Assembly: GCA_936432065.2 (NCBI GenBank)
Contig: OW386286.2
Span: 119,549,902-119,613,901, forward strand
Source of the DNA: Rutpela maculata
Lineage: Eukaryota; Arthropoda; Insecta; Coleoptera; Cerambycidae
Direction of reading: 5' to 3'
DNA: 64,000 nt
This document shows positions 53,021 to 64,000 of the stretch, in pieces (within the stretch, counting starts at the first letter, position 1; the number at the start of each line of letters is the position of its first letter). Below the pieces are notes generated by a model. That model ran no database searches. It saw only the letters and a list, made by a program, of their open reading frames with translations, and had not been told where the DNA came from. Both the position numbers and the translations under genes were made by a program.

Positions 53021-54754
53021 GAGGAGCCCAATAGGGGATTTTGGGATTTACTCAAGGGCGGCAGATTAACATATGGGGGATACCTTGCACCCTGTTGAGT
53101 GCCCTCCACCATATCTAAGCCCTCTATATAGGGCCACGCGTGTAGGGCAGCCGATCAGAATAGTAAAAAAAATCGATAGTTGGAAATACTCGAGCGCGTC
53201 AGATTAAGGTATGATGGGTTAATTACATGCTGAAAAGTGTGCATTTCAATAATCTGACGACTTGAGCGTGACGTAAGGGAGTGAGAGGGTCAAAAACTTG
53301 CAAAAAAAAAACGTCACCTCGACATTCTCGAGCGCGGTCGATTTTTTTTATTTTGAAGGAAATAATTCAAGGATGACGGGAAAAATATAATCTGCCAATT
53401 TCCACAATCTGAAGCAACAAAAATCCTCAATAAAGTTTAGCGCATGCAGCTGCAATGAAGCATGTATTCCCCACTCCGCGCCTCTCTCCCCCTTTCACTC
53501 TTTCTCTATATCTCACTCTCTCGCACCGTCCCCACACTCCAGCCATCACGCCATCATAGCTGATCACAGCACTCGTGGTATTATATGTACAACGCTCTGA
53601 CTTGTTTGTGTTTTAAGTTCTGTGGATTCAATTTTGTGAATTTAATATTTGTTACGACGACGATGAGTGACAATATTATGAAGTGTGTGTTTTGTGGACA
53701 AAATACATATTAAAAGATTGTTACATTTACGTCGGAAACAATAAAAAAATGCAAGACGGTTTTGGAATATCGTCGGAGTAAACCGATCCTCAAGAAATCA
53801 CAGATATGCAAGCTGTGGATAAAATTGATGACCAAATCGAACCAGACTTGCTGTAAGATGATAATACCACTGACGAAGATGAAGATTAAAAAAAATTTAT
53901 TTTTAACATTTCTATTTTATTTTACTAATTTTTTGTGAATTCTGTAAAGTTATTACAAATCAATAAAACTATCAAAAAGTTAAAAAATATCGTTTTTATT
54001 AACCTCGGCCATATTTTTTTTTACCTCTTATTTATCATTTGTAATGTTATCAAAGAAAGAGATTACCGAAAGTATATATATAATATATGTGTTTATATGT
54101 ATTATAATTAAAAGAAATAGATTACGTGAGCAGAAAATAAAATAAAAAACTTTTTTACAAATTTCAACAAAAATTGTTATTTTTTTTTTATTTACATGCT
54201 ATTTTTTTCAAACCATCAGAATTAGAAAATCCCTCCAAATAATCGTCAGATTATTGATCAGCACGACCAGGACATCAAACTGAACCGTCTGTATGAAAAT
54301 CTGACGCGCTTGAGTATTTCAAAATGGCGATTTTTTTTTGCATTTTCAAAAAGCCGCCACGAGCTTGCGTCACATCCGAATCGTCAGTATTTTGAATGGG
54401 AGCTTCGTTCGGGTTCACTTAACATCCCCTCTGAATATCCGACGCGCTCGAGTAATTTTTTTTTTTTCACCATTTTTAACCCTTCCGTACGGCCGCCCCC
54501 ACCATGCAAACCGGAAGATTAACATACCTCCATCATCGGAGACACGTGGGGCATATACACTATCAATATCTGACGAGCTCGTGTATTTCCATGTGACTGT
54601 TTTTTTTACAATTTTGATAGCCTGTAGACACTCCCCCCACCGGTGAAAGGGTATACATCATATAACCTTTTTTTCTTTCTACCATCTAATCTTCAAAATT
54701 CAATAGGTCCCCACGACGCTTGAGTAAATCCCCATTTAGCAACGTGGGCTCCCC
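53021..54754. mobile_element. TIR element with repeated TCTGACGCGCTCGAGTA motif and an orphan gene relic
   Basis: The ends G(A/G)GGAGCCCA and its inverse are followed on both sides by GGGGATTT-x-GGGATTTACTCAAG-type sequence. A motif close to TCTGACGCGCTCGAGTA recurs at about 53190, 53260, 53320, 54300, 54450, 54575 and 54720, inverted between the left and right halves. The central 53663-53889 encodes a deletion-derived Cys protein (see its entry), with a poly(A) signal. No transposase is visible. The target duplication is unclear. Confidence 0.7.
53663..53889 (+). pseudogene. Deletion-derived orphan Cys-protein gene
   Basis: From the ATG at 53663 it reads MKCVFCGQ, a stop, then TFTSETIKKCKTVLEYRRSK. 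This matches the zinc-finger-like exon at 23688-23918 (C-x2-C ... NKCKSVLEIHER). At about 53780 the homology ends. In another frame the sequence continues as MQAVDKIDDQIEPDLL and an acidic TTDEDED tail ending at 53889, with AATAAA at 53962. This looks like the first and last exons fused by an internal deletion. The acidic tail resembles the end of the exon at 17123-17362. Function is unknown. Confidence 0.55.
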
Positions 54755-55770
54755 TATTATTAAAAATCGTGTTTTCGGTAGAAACTAATGACGCTCCTAG
54801 TAATTAAAAGAAATCCTACTCTGTTTTACGTCAAGATAGGAATATCTTATGCATTGGTGCACGTATTGCCTGTTCTCCGTGACCTTGACAAATAAATTCA
54901 AAATACGGCTATGTTCATCTGTTACTCAGTTATTAATGTAGAAGAACACACTACCCGCCGTCAAATTGACGCGACACCAATTTATTTATTAAGGGGCACC
55001 AGTCGCGTTATGTCCCATTCTTCCACTCCCAGACGGGTTCGAGATAAGATGCATTTCGATAGACGAGTAATGGATCAAGTCTGCACTACATTAGATCACT
55101 AACGACGCTCTCTCGGGATGTGATTCCAATTATTCACTGACAATTAGGGCTTTGACGCCTTCTGATTATTTAGTTTTGGCATAAAAAAAATCCTTATCGA
55201 AGATTTCTCTCCGACGGGATTGAATTTTGACGTGACTTTGGTCTGCTTATTTATATATTAATAAATGGTCTGATGTCTTTTGGTTTCTGCTGTTTTTGCA
55301 TAAAAAAAATCCCGATCGAAGATTTCTCTCCGACGGGGTTGATTTTTGACGTGATTCTCACGTTTTTATCTGCTAGTAACTGATTCTACACCTAGGGATT
55401 TCTGAGAAAAAATGCATAAAACAGTCCTATCAAACCCTTGTAAGGCAACCAGAAAGTCGAATATAGTATGAATCAACTCGACGCATCCGGTCTTCCAAAT
55501 GAAAGTTCTAGACACTACTTAGTTTAAAGTTCTCGTAACGTGAGAGTTCACATACTAAAACATATTCATGAGGACTTACCTACTACATAAGTTCGATAGC
55601 GTTCGGTCAGTCCACAACTTACTTGCCCTTGATGTAGGTGTTCAATATAGTAAAAATTAGAGCGACCCACCTCCGAATGACCTTTAGACAAAACGGAGTT
55701 TTGAGTATTTTGTGCACAAGGCGGTTTTCTCTATAACTTTTTTATTTGGAAAGCCCTGCTATTGGCTTTC
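54755..55770. other. Non-coding sequence with a 120-bp-period duplication
   Basis: CATAAAAAAAATCC-x2-ATCGAAGA followed by TTTCTCTCCGACGGG occurs at 55181 and 55299, with TTTTGACGTGA after both. No gene is recognised. Confidence 0.45.
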
Positions 55771-56079
55771 CTACCATCGCTTTGTATTGACTACCCAACG
55801 CACTCGACCAAATTGCAAGTCGCTGAGTGAATCCAGACCAGTTTTATACGAGAAACTGGCCTTGTGCATTTTCATTGATCCTGTGTCAATTTTTGCCGAT
55901 AACATTTTATAGTCAGTCCTTAAAACAGGGTATATAATGACTGTACTTCCATGGTCAATGTCTTTGGCGGAGGAATAAAAATTGAAAATATTTTGAATAT
56001 TTTCCAAGTACTCTTTTGGCGTACTTTTAAAAAGTATGTGATTCATTTTTCCATGACCACCATATACTTTTACTCTCAA
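55771..56079 (-). other. Unrecognised 102-codon open frame
   Basis: The minus strand encodes LRVKVYGGHGKMNHI, then FKSTPKEYLENIQNIF, and VIIYPVLRTDYKMLSAKIDT before a stop. The composition looks like protein and there is an AG acceptor-like site just upstream (TATAG before GCCCAAG). No family is recognised. It could be an exon or a transposon gene piece. Confidence 0.4.
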
Positions 56080-56818
56080 TTCTTGGGCCTATATTTTCCT
56101 AAGTAAAAATTCGGTGTTTCTTCGAATTTTTACCCGGTCGTGCCTAATGTCTTAATGGGCTCATAACGGTCCTTTTGGACTAAACTGTGGCTCTGAAGTC
56201 CCTGAGACTCTTGAAAATGTCCTTAAATGATATTTTTGCTTAAGTCGAATTTTTATTTTGGGTTCAACTTAGTCGATCCTGGGGGGTTCTATAACATTAA
56301 CACCGACAATAAACTCCGCGCCATTCTAGTTAGGGGTGATTCGCGTAACTATATCACATGATTTAGAAATCTTAATGAAAAGAGGCGTCTTTCCGTTTAT
56401 TTCCGAGTCTTAATCATGCTAGAATACTTTACATAAGAGCAATGATGTTTTATCTGTAAATTAATGCATTATATTTATTATTTAATATAGTGTAGAAAAA
56501 TAAAGCATGCCCCGTCCTCCCTTACATTAGGTCGGTCGGTAGCTTTGAGTTTTTTTTGTGCAGTATAAAAATGTAGTGAACTATACCATCATCTGTCCGT
56601 TTATAAATTTGGATAGGTATTTCATTTATTTATCAATAGTATTCATTCAATTTCTTTGCTGTTTTATCTCTGACAGTTCTTCGCATTGAAATATATGAAT
56701 CGGAAATATATTAATATTTCTAGCAACTAAGTACTAATGTCATTTTCGTCACCGGCTCATTTTTGAAACTGAACTTATTAAACTGCAAAAACTGACAAAC
56801 CGTACATGTTTATCATAC
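56080..56818. other. AT-rich flank of the Ty3/gypsy element
   Basis: No gene is recognised. The last four bases, ATAC (56815-56818), are the target duplication. Confidence 0.5.
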
Positions 56819-57239
56819 TGTAATATGTTGCAACCCCTTCAGATTTAAGGTTATGTTGGTTGCACTGAAAAGTAGGCACAGAATTCAGTAGTTCGGATAT
56901 CTGAATGTGGAAAGAACTTACTAGAAAGTCTAGAGTAATGACATATCTGTTCTGGAACTGTCTAGAGTATGGTGACGTCATCAGAGAAGCTTCGAGATCT
57001 GTCATCTTTAGGTATATAAAGCATGGAGTAAAGCAGAGTAGAAGTTCAGTTCAGTTTAGATAGCAAGAGTAGTAAGATCAGAACAGAGTAAACTGAATTG
57101 TAGTACACAGTGTATTATGAGCCGAGTAATTATTGTTGTAATTAGTAGTTAATAAATTAGTGTTTAGTGTTACCCTGGTTGTTATAATTTCCGAACCCAC
57201 GATACAGGGTGTTTACAAAAAGGGTGTAAGCACGTCACA
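56819..57239 (+). repeat. 5' LTR of Ty3/gypsy element
   Basis: Starts TGTAATATGTTGCAACC and ends CACGTCACA. TATATAAA at 57012-57019 is a good TATA box, and the 200 bp before it contain TGACGTCA. AATAAA near 57151 may act as the poly(A) signal. Confidence 0.9.
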
Positions 57240-57240
57240 A

Positions 57241-57259
57241 TTGGTGTCAGAAGTGGGAT
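57241..57259 (+). promoter_or_regulatory. Primer-binding site, tRNA-Leu type
   Basis: TTGGTGTCAGAAGTGGGAT directly follows the LTR. It is complementary to a tRNA-Leu 3' end (ATCCCACTTCTGACACCA), recalled from metazoan tRNA-Leu sequences. Confidence 0.7.
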
Positions 57260-57618
57260 TATAACAGAAGATTTCTGGACTGTTCAAGAAGAGGTTTCTA
57301 CAGTGTTCTTCTCGGAAATTAGTGGTGACATGGAGGATTAACTTACGGGACATTGTTTAAGGACTATTTTTGGACTCAAAACTGTGAAAAAGTGCGTTTT
57401 CGGGAAAGTGACAGAGACACTGAAAAAGACTCATTTGTGCTAGTGCGTGAAAATTACTAGAACTTTTCTATTTGGACATTAGTGGAGATTAGTAAATTCT
57501 CTGAACTGGATAAGTGACAAAAGATAAGACTTTTTCGTGCTATTTCGAGATTTGTCTGGAAAGTTCCATTACCGACATTGACGTGACAGTTAAATTTATT
57601 TTATTTTAATTTCATCGT

Positions 57619-59013
57619 ATGCCCGTAACAACAAGAAGTATGGCATCCGATAAACAAATACAGGACTTATTTGAACAATTCCAAAAAATGATGGCGCAGC
57701 AATGGCAGGAAGACAAAGAAGAAAAAACCGAACTGCGAAAGATTATAGAAGACCAAGAAAAGCGACGTCAGAAAGAAAAAGAGGATGAAGAAACAAGACG
57801 TCAGAAAGAAAAAGAAGAACAAGAAAAGCGACGTCAAGAAGAGAAAGAAGAGCAAGAAACAAGACGTCAAGAAGACAGAGATGAATTAAAGAAAATGATG
57901 GAAAATCTGGAAATAAGACGCCAACAAGAAAAATAAGAACAAGAAAGACGACGTCAAGAGGAGAAAGAGGAACAAGAAAGACGCCAAGAAGAATTAGGGA
58001 AAATTCTGCATGAACAAATGAAAATACAGCAGGACGCTATCATTTCTGCCAACGAAGAATTAAAGAGTGAAGTCAAAGAAGAGATAAACAAGGTAGAAGA
58101 AAAAGTAGGTGAAGTCGAGACAGAAGTCAGTCAAGTTAAAGAAAAAGTAAACAAGTTTGAAGAAGAAGTCAAAGGAGAAATAGACCGGCTTAAACGACAG
58201 TTGAGAGATAGAGGAAGCCAGCAGGTAGTATCATCGGGTCAGCGACTAAAACCTCCTTCTTTTGACGGCCAAAGTTCCTGGACAACGTACAAGAAGCAGT
58301 TTGAGGCAGCAGCATGTGCGAACAACTGGGATAATGAGGAAAAAGCCATGGCATTAGTTTTAGCACTAAGGGGCCAGGCATCAGAGTTACTTCAGACTAT
58401 CCCAGTGGAAAAACAAAGGGATTTCAAAGTTTTGGAAGCTGCATTGGACCTGAGATATGGCGACCAACACCTCGCCCAAGTATACCAGGCTCAGCTGAAA
58501 TCACGTACACAAAAGGCTGGGGAAAGCTTACAAGAATTTGAAGCTGCGGTAGAGAGACTGGCACACCTGGCATATCCGAGTGCCCCAAGAGAATTTCAAG
58601 AACAGTTAACAATGGGGGCCTTTCTGGATGGCATAAGGGATGAAGAAGTCAAGCGGGCTCTCAGGTTAACACGACACCAAAGTAGCAGCGAAGCTTTGGT
58701 GCGTGCCCTTGAAATAGAGGCTGCCTATAAGGACACTTCACGGTCAAGAGTGCGTGCGGTGACAGTCGAAGAGGCACATTCAGACAAAAAGAACGGTGAC
58801 CCTATGGACATGAATGAAATGTTCAGTAAACTGTTGGCTAAACTGGATTCTCTGGGAGAACAGGTTAAGCAACGAAACGGTGGAAAGCCAAGTCAGGGTG
58901 GAGGTATCCGATGCTATCAGTGCGGCAAATTAGGGCACATTAAGAGAGATTGTCGACAGCGGAGCCCTGAGAAGGCAAATGCCGCAGTTGCCGAAAAGCC
59001 GCAGGAAAACTAG
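57619..59013 (+). pseudogene. Gag of Ty3/gypsy element with one internal stop
   Basis: About 464 codons start MPVTTRSMASD. A long charged coiled coil of EEKRRQ-type repeats (residues 35-190) precedes a capsid-like region (LKPPSFDGQSSWTTYKKQF, then LRGQASELL and FLDGIRDEEV). A zinc knuckle CYQCGKLGHIKRDC lies near residue 435. A TAA at 57934-57936 in the coiled coil interrupts the frame, and the frame is the same on both sides. The coiled coil is encoded by nearly repetitive GAAGAAAAGCGACG words that may expand and contract. Confidence 0.9.
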
Positions 59014-59015
59014 AG

Positions 59016-62000
59016 GTGGTCAGCACCACGGGGGCTGTGCTGGCTGGGAAACATGGTGCCCCCAGAGAAATAAAGATTTCCCAGCTTCGGAGGATTCCAA
59101 GTAGTCTACTGTTGCCAGGCTATGTAAACAAAAGGAGATGTGCGTTTACCGTCGATACAGGTGCTACGTCATCAATAGTGCGACCAGGATTTATATCTGG
59201 TGTAGAAATCGAAAAGGGGCAAAAAGAAATGATCGTCCGGACAGCTACGGGAGACAAGGCGGCGGTTCATGGAGAAGCCAACCTGGATTTGGAGACAAAA
59301 TTCCAGTTAGAGTGGTCAACTTGAATTCCCACTCGGTGACACTCAAAGAAGGCGAAGTAGTTGGCTCTTATGAACCAGTTACGTGGATCGGAAGGTGCGA
59401 GGAGCAAATAGAGGGAAGCTCATCTACAAATTTAGACGAGGAAGTTATGGCCTTGTTGAGTTCCCAGTTTGAGCATTTATCCGAGGACGAACGTAGGGAG
59501 GCCATTAAGTTCTTGAAGAAAGAAAGTACGGTATTTGCCAAAAACACAGAAGCCCTTACAAAAACTAATCTAGTCCAGCATCGGATCAATACTGGTGACT
59601 CACCCGCCATCCGTCAACAGCCGAGAAGACTTCCTCTAGCGAAGCAGGAAGAAGCTTCCGCAATGATCCAGAAAATGCTAAAAGATGGAGTAATTGAGGA
59701 GTCAACTAGTCCCTGGTCGTCGCCAGTAGTTTTGGTTGCCAAGAAGGACGGGACTTTAAGATTTTGCGTCGACTACAGAAAGTTGAATGATGTTACGAAG
59801 AAAGACAGCTACCCGTTACCACGAATCGACGACACATTAAGTACGCTGGCAGGTTCACGGTGGTTTTCAACTCTAGACCTCAGGAGTGGATACTGGCAAG
59901 TGGGACTTCACCCTGATGACAAAGAAAAGACGGCGTTTTCAGCAGGCAGCGGTCTTTACCAATTTACAGTGATGCCGTTTGGACTTTGCAATGCGCCAGC
60001 TACTTTTGAAAGATTAATGGAATTCGTACTACGAGGACTAACCTGAAAGACGTGCCTGGTTTACCTTGATGACGTATTAGTTATGGGTCGGGACTTTAAG
60101 GAACATTTGCGAAACCTTTAGGAAGTATTTGGGAGAGTTAGGAACGCACACCTGAAGCTGAATCCAAAGAAGTGCTTACTGTTCCAGAAAGAAGTCAAAT
60201 TCCTTGGACATGTTGTATCATCAGACGGAATACAAACAGACCCGGACAAAATTTCAGCAGTACGAGACTGGCCGAGACCATCAAATGTCCATGAAGTACG
60301 AAGCTTCCTTGGACTATGCACTTATTACAGACGCTTTGTGGAAGGGTTTGCGGATATTGCGAAGCCACTACACCGGCTAACAGAGGAAAAAATGAAGTAC
60401 CAGTGGACATCAGAATGTGAAACAGCATCATGGAGAAAGTTGAAGGCAGCATTATGCACCAGTCCTGTGCTAGCATATCCACAACAAAATGGCCTTTATA
60501 TACTAGACACTGATGCTAGCAACTCTTCGGTTGGGTGTGTACTATCCCAAATCCAAAATGGAGAGGAGAAAGTGATCGAGTACTTCAGCAAGGTGCTGTC
60601 TAAACCGGAAAGGAATTATTGTGTAACAAGGAAAGAACTATTAGCCATCGTCAAATCCGTGGATCATTTCCATAAATATCTGTATGGACAACAATTCAAG
60701 CTTCGGACCGACCATGCTGCATTAAAATGGTTATTACAAATGAAAACTCCAGAAAGTCAACTGGCTCGCTGGATAGAGAGGTTGCAACTGTACGATTTCA
60801 AAATCGAACATCGACCCGGCAGATCTCATAAAAATGCAGATGCCCTATCTAGAAGACCGTGCAAGGAAGATTGCAGGCACTGCCAACGTGTAGAAAAACT
60901 GCAGGGCGTGGTAGTAGTCAACACTGTCAAAATAGACCTTCCAGACGATTGGACAAAGGATGCTCTAAGGCAAGAGCAACTGAACGATGCAGAAATTGGA
61001 CCTATACTGAGAGCGAAAGAAGGTGGAACTCGTCCAGAGTGGAAAGATGTTTCAGATCAAGGAGTGGGGCTGAAGGCTTTATGGGCGCAATGGGATTCAC
61101 TTAGAGTCATTGATGGGCTATTGAAGAGAGCATGGGAAAGCCCGGATGGCAAGGAAGTTGTTATGCGTCTAGTGATTCCCAGATGTCGAGTACCAAAAGT
61201 ACTTCAGGAGATGCATGATGGAGCATCTGGCGGACACTTCGGCGTTAACAAGACCCTGAACAAGGTGCGGGAACGATTTTACTGGATCAATAGTCGACAG
61301 GATGTGGAGGCTTGGTGTCGCAAATGCAAGATTTGTGCGGCCAGTAAAGGACCACAGACCAGGAGTAAGGGTCAGTTGCAGCAATATAACGTCGGAGCTC
61401 CTTTTGAAAGAATTGCAATTGATATTGCTGGCCCATTCCCAGTGACTACTGATGGCAATAAGTACATCCTGGTTGCCATGGATTATTTCAGTAAGTGGCC
61501 GGAAGCCTATGCCATTCCAAATCAGGAGGCTGTTACTGTAGCTAAGGTGTTGGTGGATAACCTGGTATGTCGATTTGGAATTACATTCAGATCAAGGAAG
61601 GAACTTCGAATCGGGGGTGTTCCAGGAGATCTGCAAATTGTTGGGAATCCACAAGACACGGACGACAGCTCTTCATCCCCAATCGGATGGAATGGTGGAG
61701 CGGCATAACAAAACCATGAAGGAACATCTTTCTAAGGTGGTTCATAAAGATCAGCGAGATTGGGATCGTCACTTGCCATTCTTCCTTATGGCGTACAGGG
61801 CTGCCATCCATGAGACTACCAAACAGACACTGGCTTGTGTGGTATTTGGACATGAAATCAGACTGCCGTGTGACTTGATGTTTGGAACTCCAGGCAGGGA
61901 GCCACTCTCAGTGAACAATTATGCAGATGAGATTAGAGAGCGGTTAAGAAATATCCATGAATTGGTTCGAGGCCAAATCACTATAGCTAGTGACCGAATG

Positions 62001-62264
62001 AAAGCTCGTTATGACCGTAAGTCCAGTTCAGGAGGATTCAAGGCGGGAGATCTGGTTTGGCTGTACAATCCTCAAAGAAAGAAAGGAAAGTCCCCGAAGC
62101 TTCAACCGCCTTGGGAAGGACCGTACTCTGTCATCACCCGAATCAATGACGTTGTGTATCGAATTCAACGAAGCAAAAAGTCCAAGATGAAGATCGTACA
62201 CCTAGACAGACTGACGAAGTATGTGAAAGAGGCTGAATTGCCTGACCGGGACGTTCAGGCTTAA
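59016..62264 (+). pseudogene. Pol of Ty3/gypsy element with deletion, two stops and a frameshift
   Basis: The protease active site TVDTGATSS is at 59149-59175. About 59300 the frame changes and the usual second half of the protease (ILG-x-DFL) is missing, indicating a deletion. RT follows with SPWSSPVVLVAKKDG and MPFGLCNAPATFERLM, then the catalytic VYLDDVLV at 60060-60083. A TGA at 60044-60046 (Trp position) and a TAG at 60118-60120 interrupt it. RNase H (DTDASNSSVGCVLSQ, KNADALSRR) and the integrase zinc region (H...H...CRKCKIC) follow. Integrase Asp (IDIAGPF), Asp (HSDQG) and Glu (GMVERH) are present, but a frameshift near 61575 separates them. A GPY-type end (WEGPYSVI) closes at 62264. 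Confidence 0.92.
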
Positions 62265-62274
62265 GGAGGGGTAG
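62263..62274 (+). promoter_or_regulatory. Polypurine tract of Ty3/gypsy element
   Basis: AAGGAGGGGTAG lies directly before the 3' LTR and overlaps the pol stop. Confidence 0.75.
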
Positions 62275-62695
62275 TGTAATATATTGCAACCCCTTCAGAT
62301 TTAAGGTTATGTTGGTTGCACTGAAAAGTAGGCACAGAATTCAGTAGTTCGGATGTCTGAATGTGGAAAGAACTTACTAGAAAGTCTAGAGTAATGACAT
62401 ATCTGTTCTGGAACTGTCTAGAGTATGGTGACGTCATCAGAGAAGCTTCGAGATCTGTCATCTTTAGGTATATAAAGCATGGAGTAAAGCAGAGTAGAAG
62501 TTCAGTTCAGTTTAGATAGCAAGAGTAGTAAGATCAGAACAGAGTAAACTGAATTGTAGTACACAGTGTATTATGAGCCAAGTAATTATTGTTGTAATTA
62601 GTAGCTAATAAATTAGTGTTTAGTGTTACCCTGGTTGTTATAATTTCCGAACCCACGATACAGGGTGTTTACAAAAAGGGTGTAAGCACGTCACA
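62275..62695 (+). repeat. 3' LTR of Ty3/gypsy element
   Basis: 421 bp, same ends and TATA box (62469-62476) as the 5' LTR. Differences by eye are AATATATTG for AATATGTTG, GGATGTCTG for GGATATCTG, GAGCCAAG for GAGCCGAG and TAGCTAAT for TAGTTAAT. Confidence 0.92.
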
Positions 62696-62699
62696 ATAC

Positions 62700-63744
62700 A
62701 AATTATACATCTTCAGAATTTGTATAGATGTATACAGGACTATATTTATTTTTAAGAGCATTATAAGCACATCAATATAGAGAATAAATATAAATAAAAC
62801 ATACACTTAAAAATAAATTTTCTCGAATTTATATTATTTCAACTTCCTTAAATACGAATCTAGACAAATGAAAGCAGTAGATACGTTCACTGGTTTTAAA
62901 TTCAAATTATAATCTTTATTTTGTTGGCACATGGCACACCAAACAACGCAGACATCAACAAAAACTGGTTTTGGCTTTAACTACACTAATAAAATATTCC
63001 TTCAGTTGGAGGATCTTTTTAAAAATGCATTTGCTGCACCCTGTGCTAGTATGTCGCTTGTTCAGATGTAGATTATTTTAATTATATAAGAATCTTTATA
63101 ACTACTTTAGTAAGTATAGGAAAAAGAGATTAAATAGAAGTTATTTTTTTTATATTGCATTCCCTCAGGCTACTTATGTGTTGATGCTGACAGATCATTA
63201 ATAAATAATCAACACAATAAATTATAACAAACACTTATTGAATCTTTAACGGATAAAATATACTTTGACATCATATTCTTCCGGCTTTCTTTGGCTTCCT
63301 ATTAAACAATAATTTATGGTAATAGTGTTTCATAATTATTCAATTAATGTTTATTAGTTCTATATAAAATATAAAATAATATTTTATACGGCATAGTATT
63401 TATTACCATTAACTTAATATGGTTGCATTGAGTTAATGTGATTTTTTTCATATAAAAGCCATAAATCATTTATATGACATAATTCTCTTACATACTATAC
63501 AATACCCAATACTAACATTATAAACTACATTTTAGATATTGACACTGTCTACTATCTCTGACTACTACTCTGAATTTCAAATCCTATTTTTTCCACTACT
63601 AATGATTACCTGTCATAAACCTTTTTATAGACAATTGTAACTTTTTTTAGATTCTTTCAAATATGATTAATGAACCAAGAATTATTTTTGAAATATTGTC
63701 GTATGTAATATCACTAGTGCTTAAAATTTTATCGAAAATTTTTT
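62700..63744. other. AT-rich sequence, nothing recognised
   Basis: No gene, repeat copy or RNA could be supported. Confidence 0.45.
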
Positions 63745-63865
63745 CGAAAGCGTGTTGCCTGGTAATATAAAGAGTGCAAATTGGCAGTTTATTATCTGAT
63801 TAAATCCCGACCGCTTTAGCGGGAGGGATTTAATCTTTGATAATAAACTGCCAATTTGCACGAGT
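63745..63865. repeat. Hairpin element
   Basis: GTGCAAATTGGCAGTTTATTATC (split here as GTGCAAATTGGCAG + TTTATTATC) near 63774 pairs with GATAATAAA + CTGCCAATTTGCAC near 63838. Inside, ATTAAATCCC pairs with GGGATTTAAT around a CGACCGCTTTAGCGGGA apex. It is a near-perfect stem of about 45 bp, like the other AATAT-flanked hairpins of the window. Confidence 0.8.
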
Positions 63866-64000
63866 TATATTAACTAGGGAAACTTAGCTTGAGAAAAAAT
63901 TTTTAGATAAAGTTTAAAGCACGAGTGGTATTTGTGGAGAATATTTCACGAATAAATAATTCATTAAATATATCTTCAATATTATGTTCAGTAATTAATT
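63866..64000. other. Window end, AT-rich
   Basis: Nothing recognised. Confidence 0.4.

Larger units (their letters stand above)
56819..62695 (+). mobile_element. Young but disabled Ty3/gypsy retrotransposon
   Basis: 5,877 bp with 421-bp LTRs (56819-57239 and 62275-62695), a tRNA-Leu-type PBS, gag and pol, a polypurine tract and an ATAC duplication on both sides (56815-56818 and 62696-62699). By eye the LTRs differ at about 4 positions (near 1%), so insertion was recent. Even so, gag has one stop, and pol has a deletion near the protease end, two stops and a frameshift. There is no env and no chromodomain. The lineage within Ty3/gypsy is not certain. Confidence 0.93.

Noticed and set aside
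57667..57870. Phe/Leu-rich minus-strand protein
   Set aside because: It is the antisense of the GAA-rich coiled-coil part of gag.

Overview
The window looks like an AT-rich, intron- or intergene-type stretch of an arthropod (most likely insect) nuclear genome made almost entirely of transposable elements. The evidence is the element repertoire: an errantivirus with gag, pol and env, a CsRn1-type and a further Ty3/gypsy element, jockey/CR1/RTE-type LINE fragments, a Penelope-like fragment, hAT, pogo/Tigger and Harbinger-like relics, and many foldback or TIR elements. There are no bacterial-style operons, and I found no rRNA, tRNA or CRISPR. The order cannot be fixed from the sequence. Only one short segment (25447-25652, minus strand) has the splice signals and composition of an exon of an ordinary host gene.

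Left part (1-18306): after a LINE fragment and a dispersed repeat there is a three-level nest. A decayed CsRn1-like LTR retrotransposon (about 2068-18306) has its 3' LTR split by a TIR element (7729-18246). That element is itself split by a nearly intact 8.2-kb errantivirus on the minus strand (8055-16250; 380-bp LTRs identical by eye, TAAA target duplication, one pol frameshift). The CsRn1-like body also carries an inverted pair of Penelope-like 3' ends (about 5023-5709, 13-bp duplication) and a 0.7-kb TIR element (6057-6765).

Middle part (18307-41660): jockey-type LINE fragments, TIR/foldback elements, the candidate host exon, a MADF-carrying Harbinger-like element, four copies of a dispersed repeat with ACTTCCAC ends, a 16-unit 30-bp minisatellite, a hAT relic and an RTE-type LINE relic.

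Right part (41661-64000): a 3.4-kb TIR element with a hairpin-ended element inside it, a TA-flanked 2-kb TIR element, a duplicated composite foldback repeat, a Tigger transposase gene split by a Harbinger-like element, a TIR element with a deletion-derived Cys-protein gene, and a young but multiply disabled Ty3/gypsy element (56819-62695, 421-bp LTRs, ATAC target duplication).

The most interesting pattern is that three otherwise unlike TIR elements (7729-18246, 23115-24971, 53021-54754) carry pieces of what may be one orphan Cys-rich protein family. Two have the same N-terminal C-x2-C / KCK-x-VLE exon, and one has a CXC-like Cys-rich C-terminal exon with an acidic tail. This suggests non-autonomous derivatives of an undescribed or poorly described mobile gene family.
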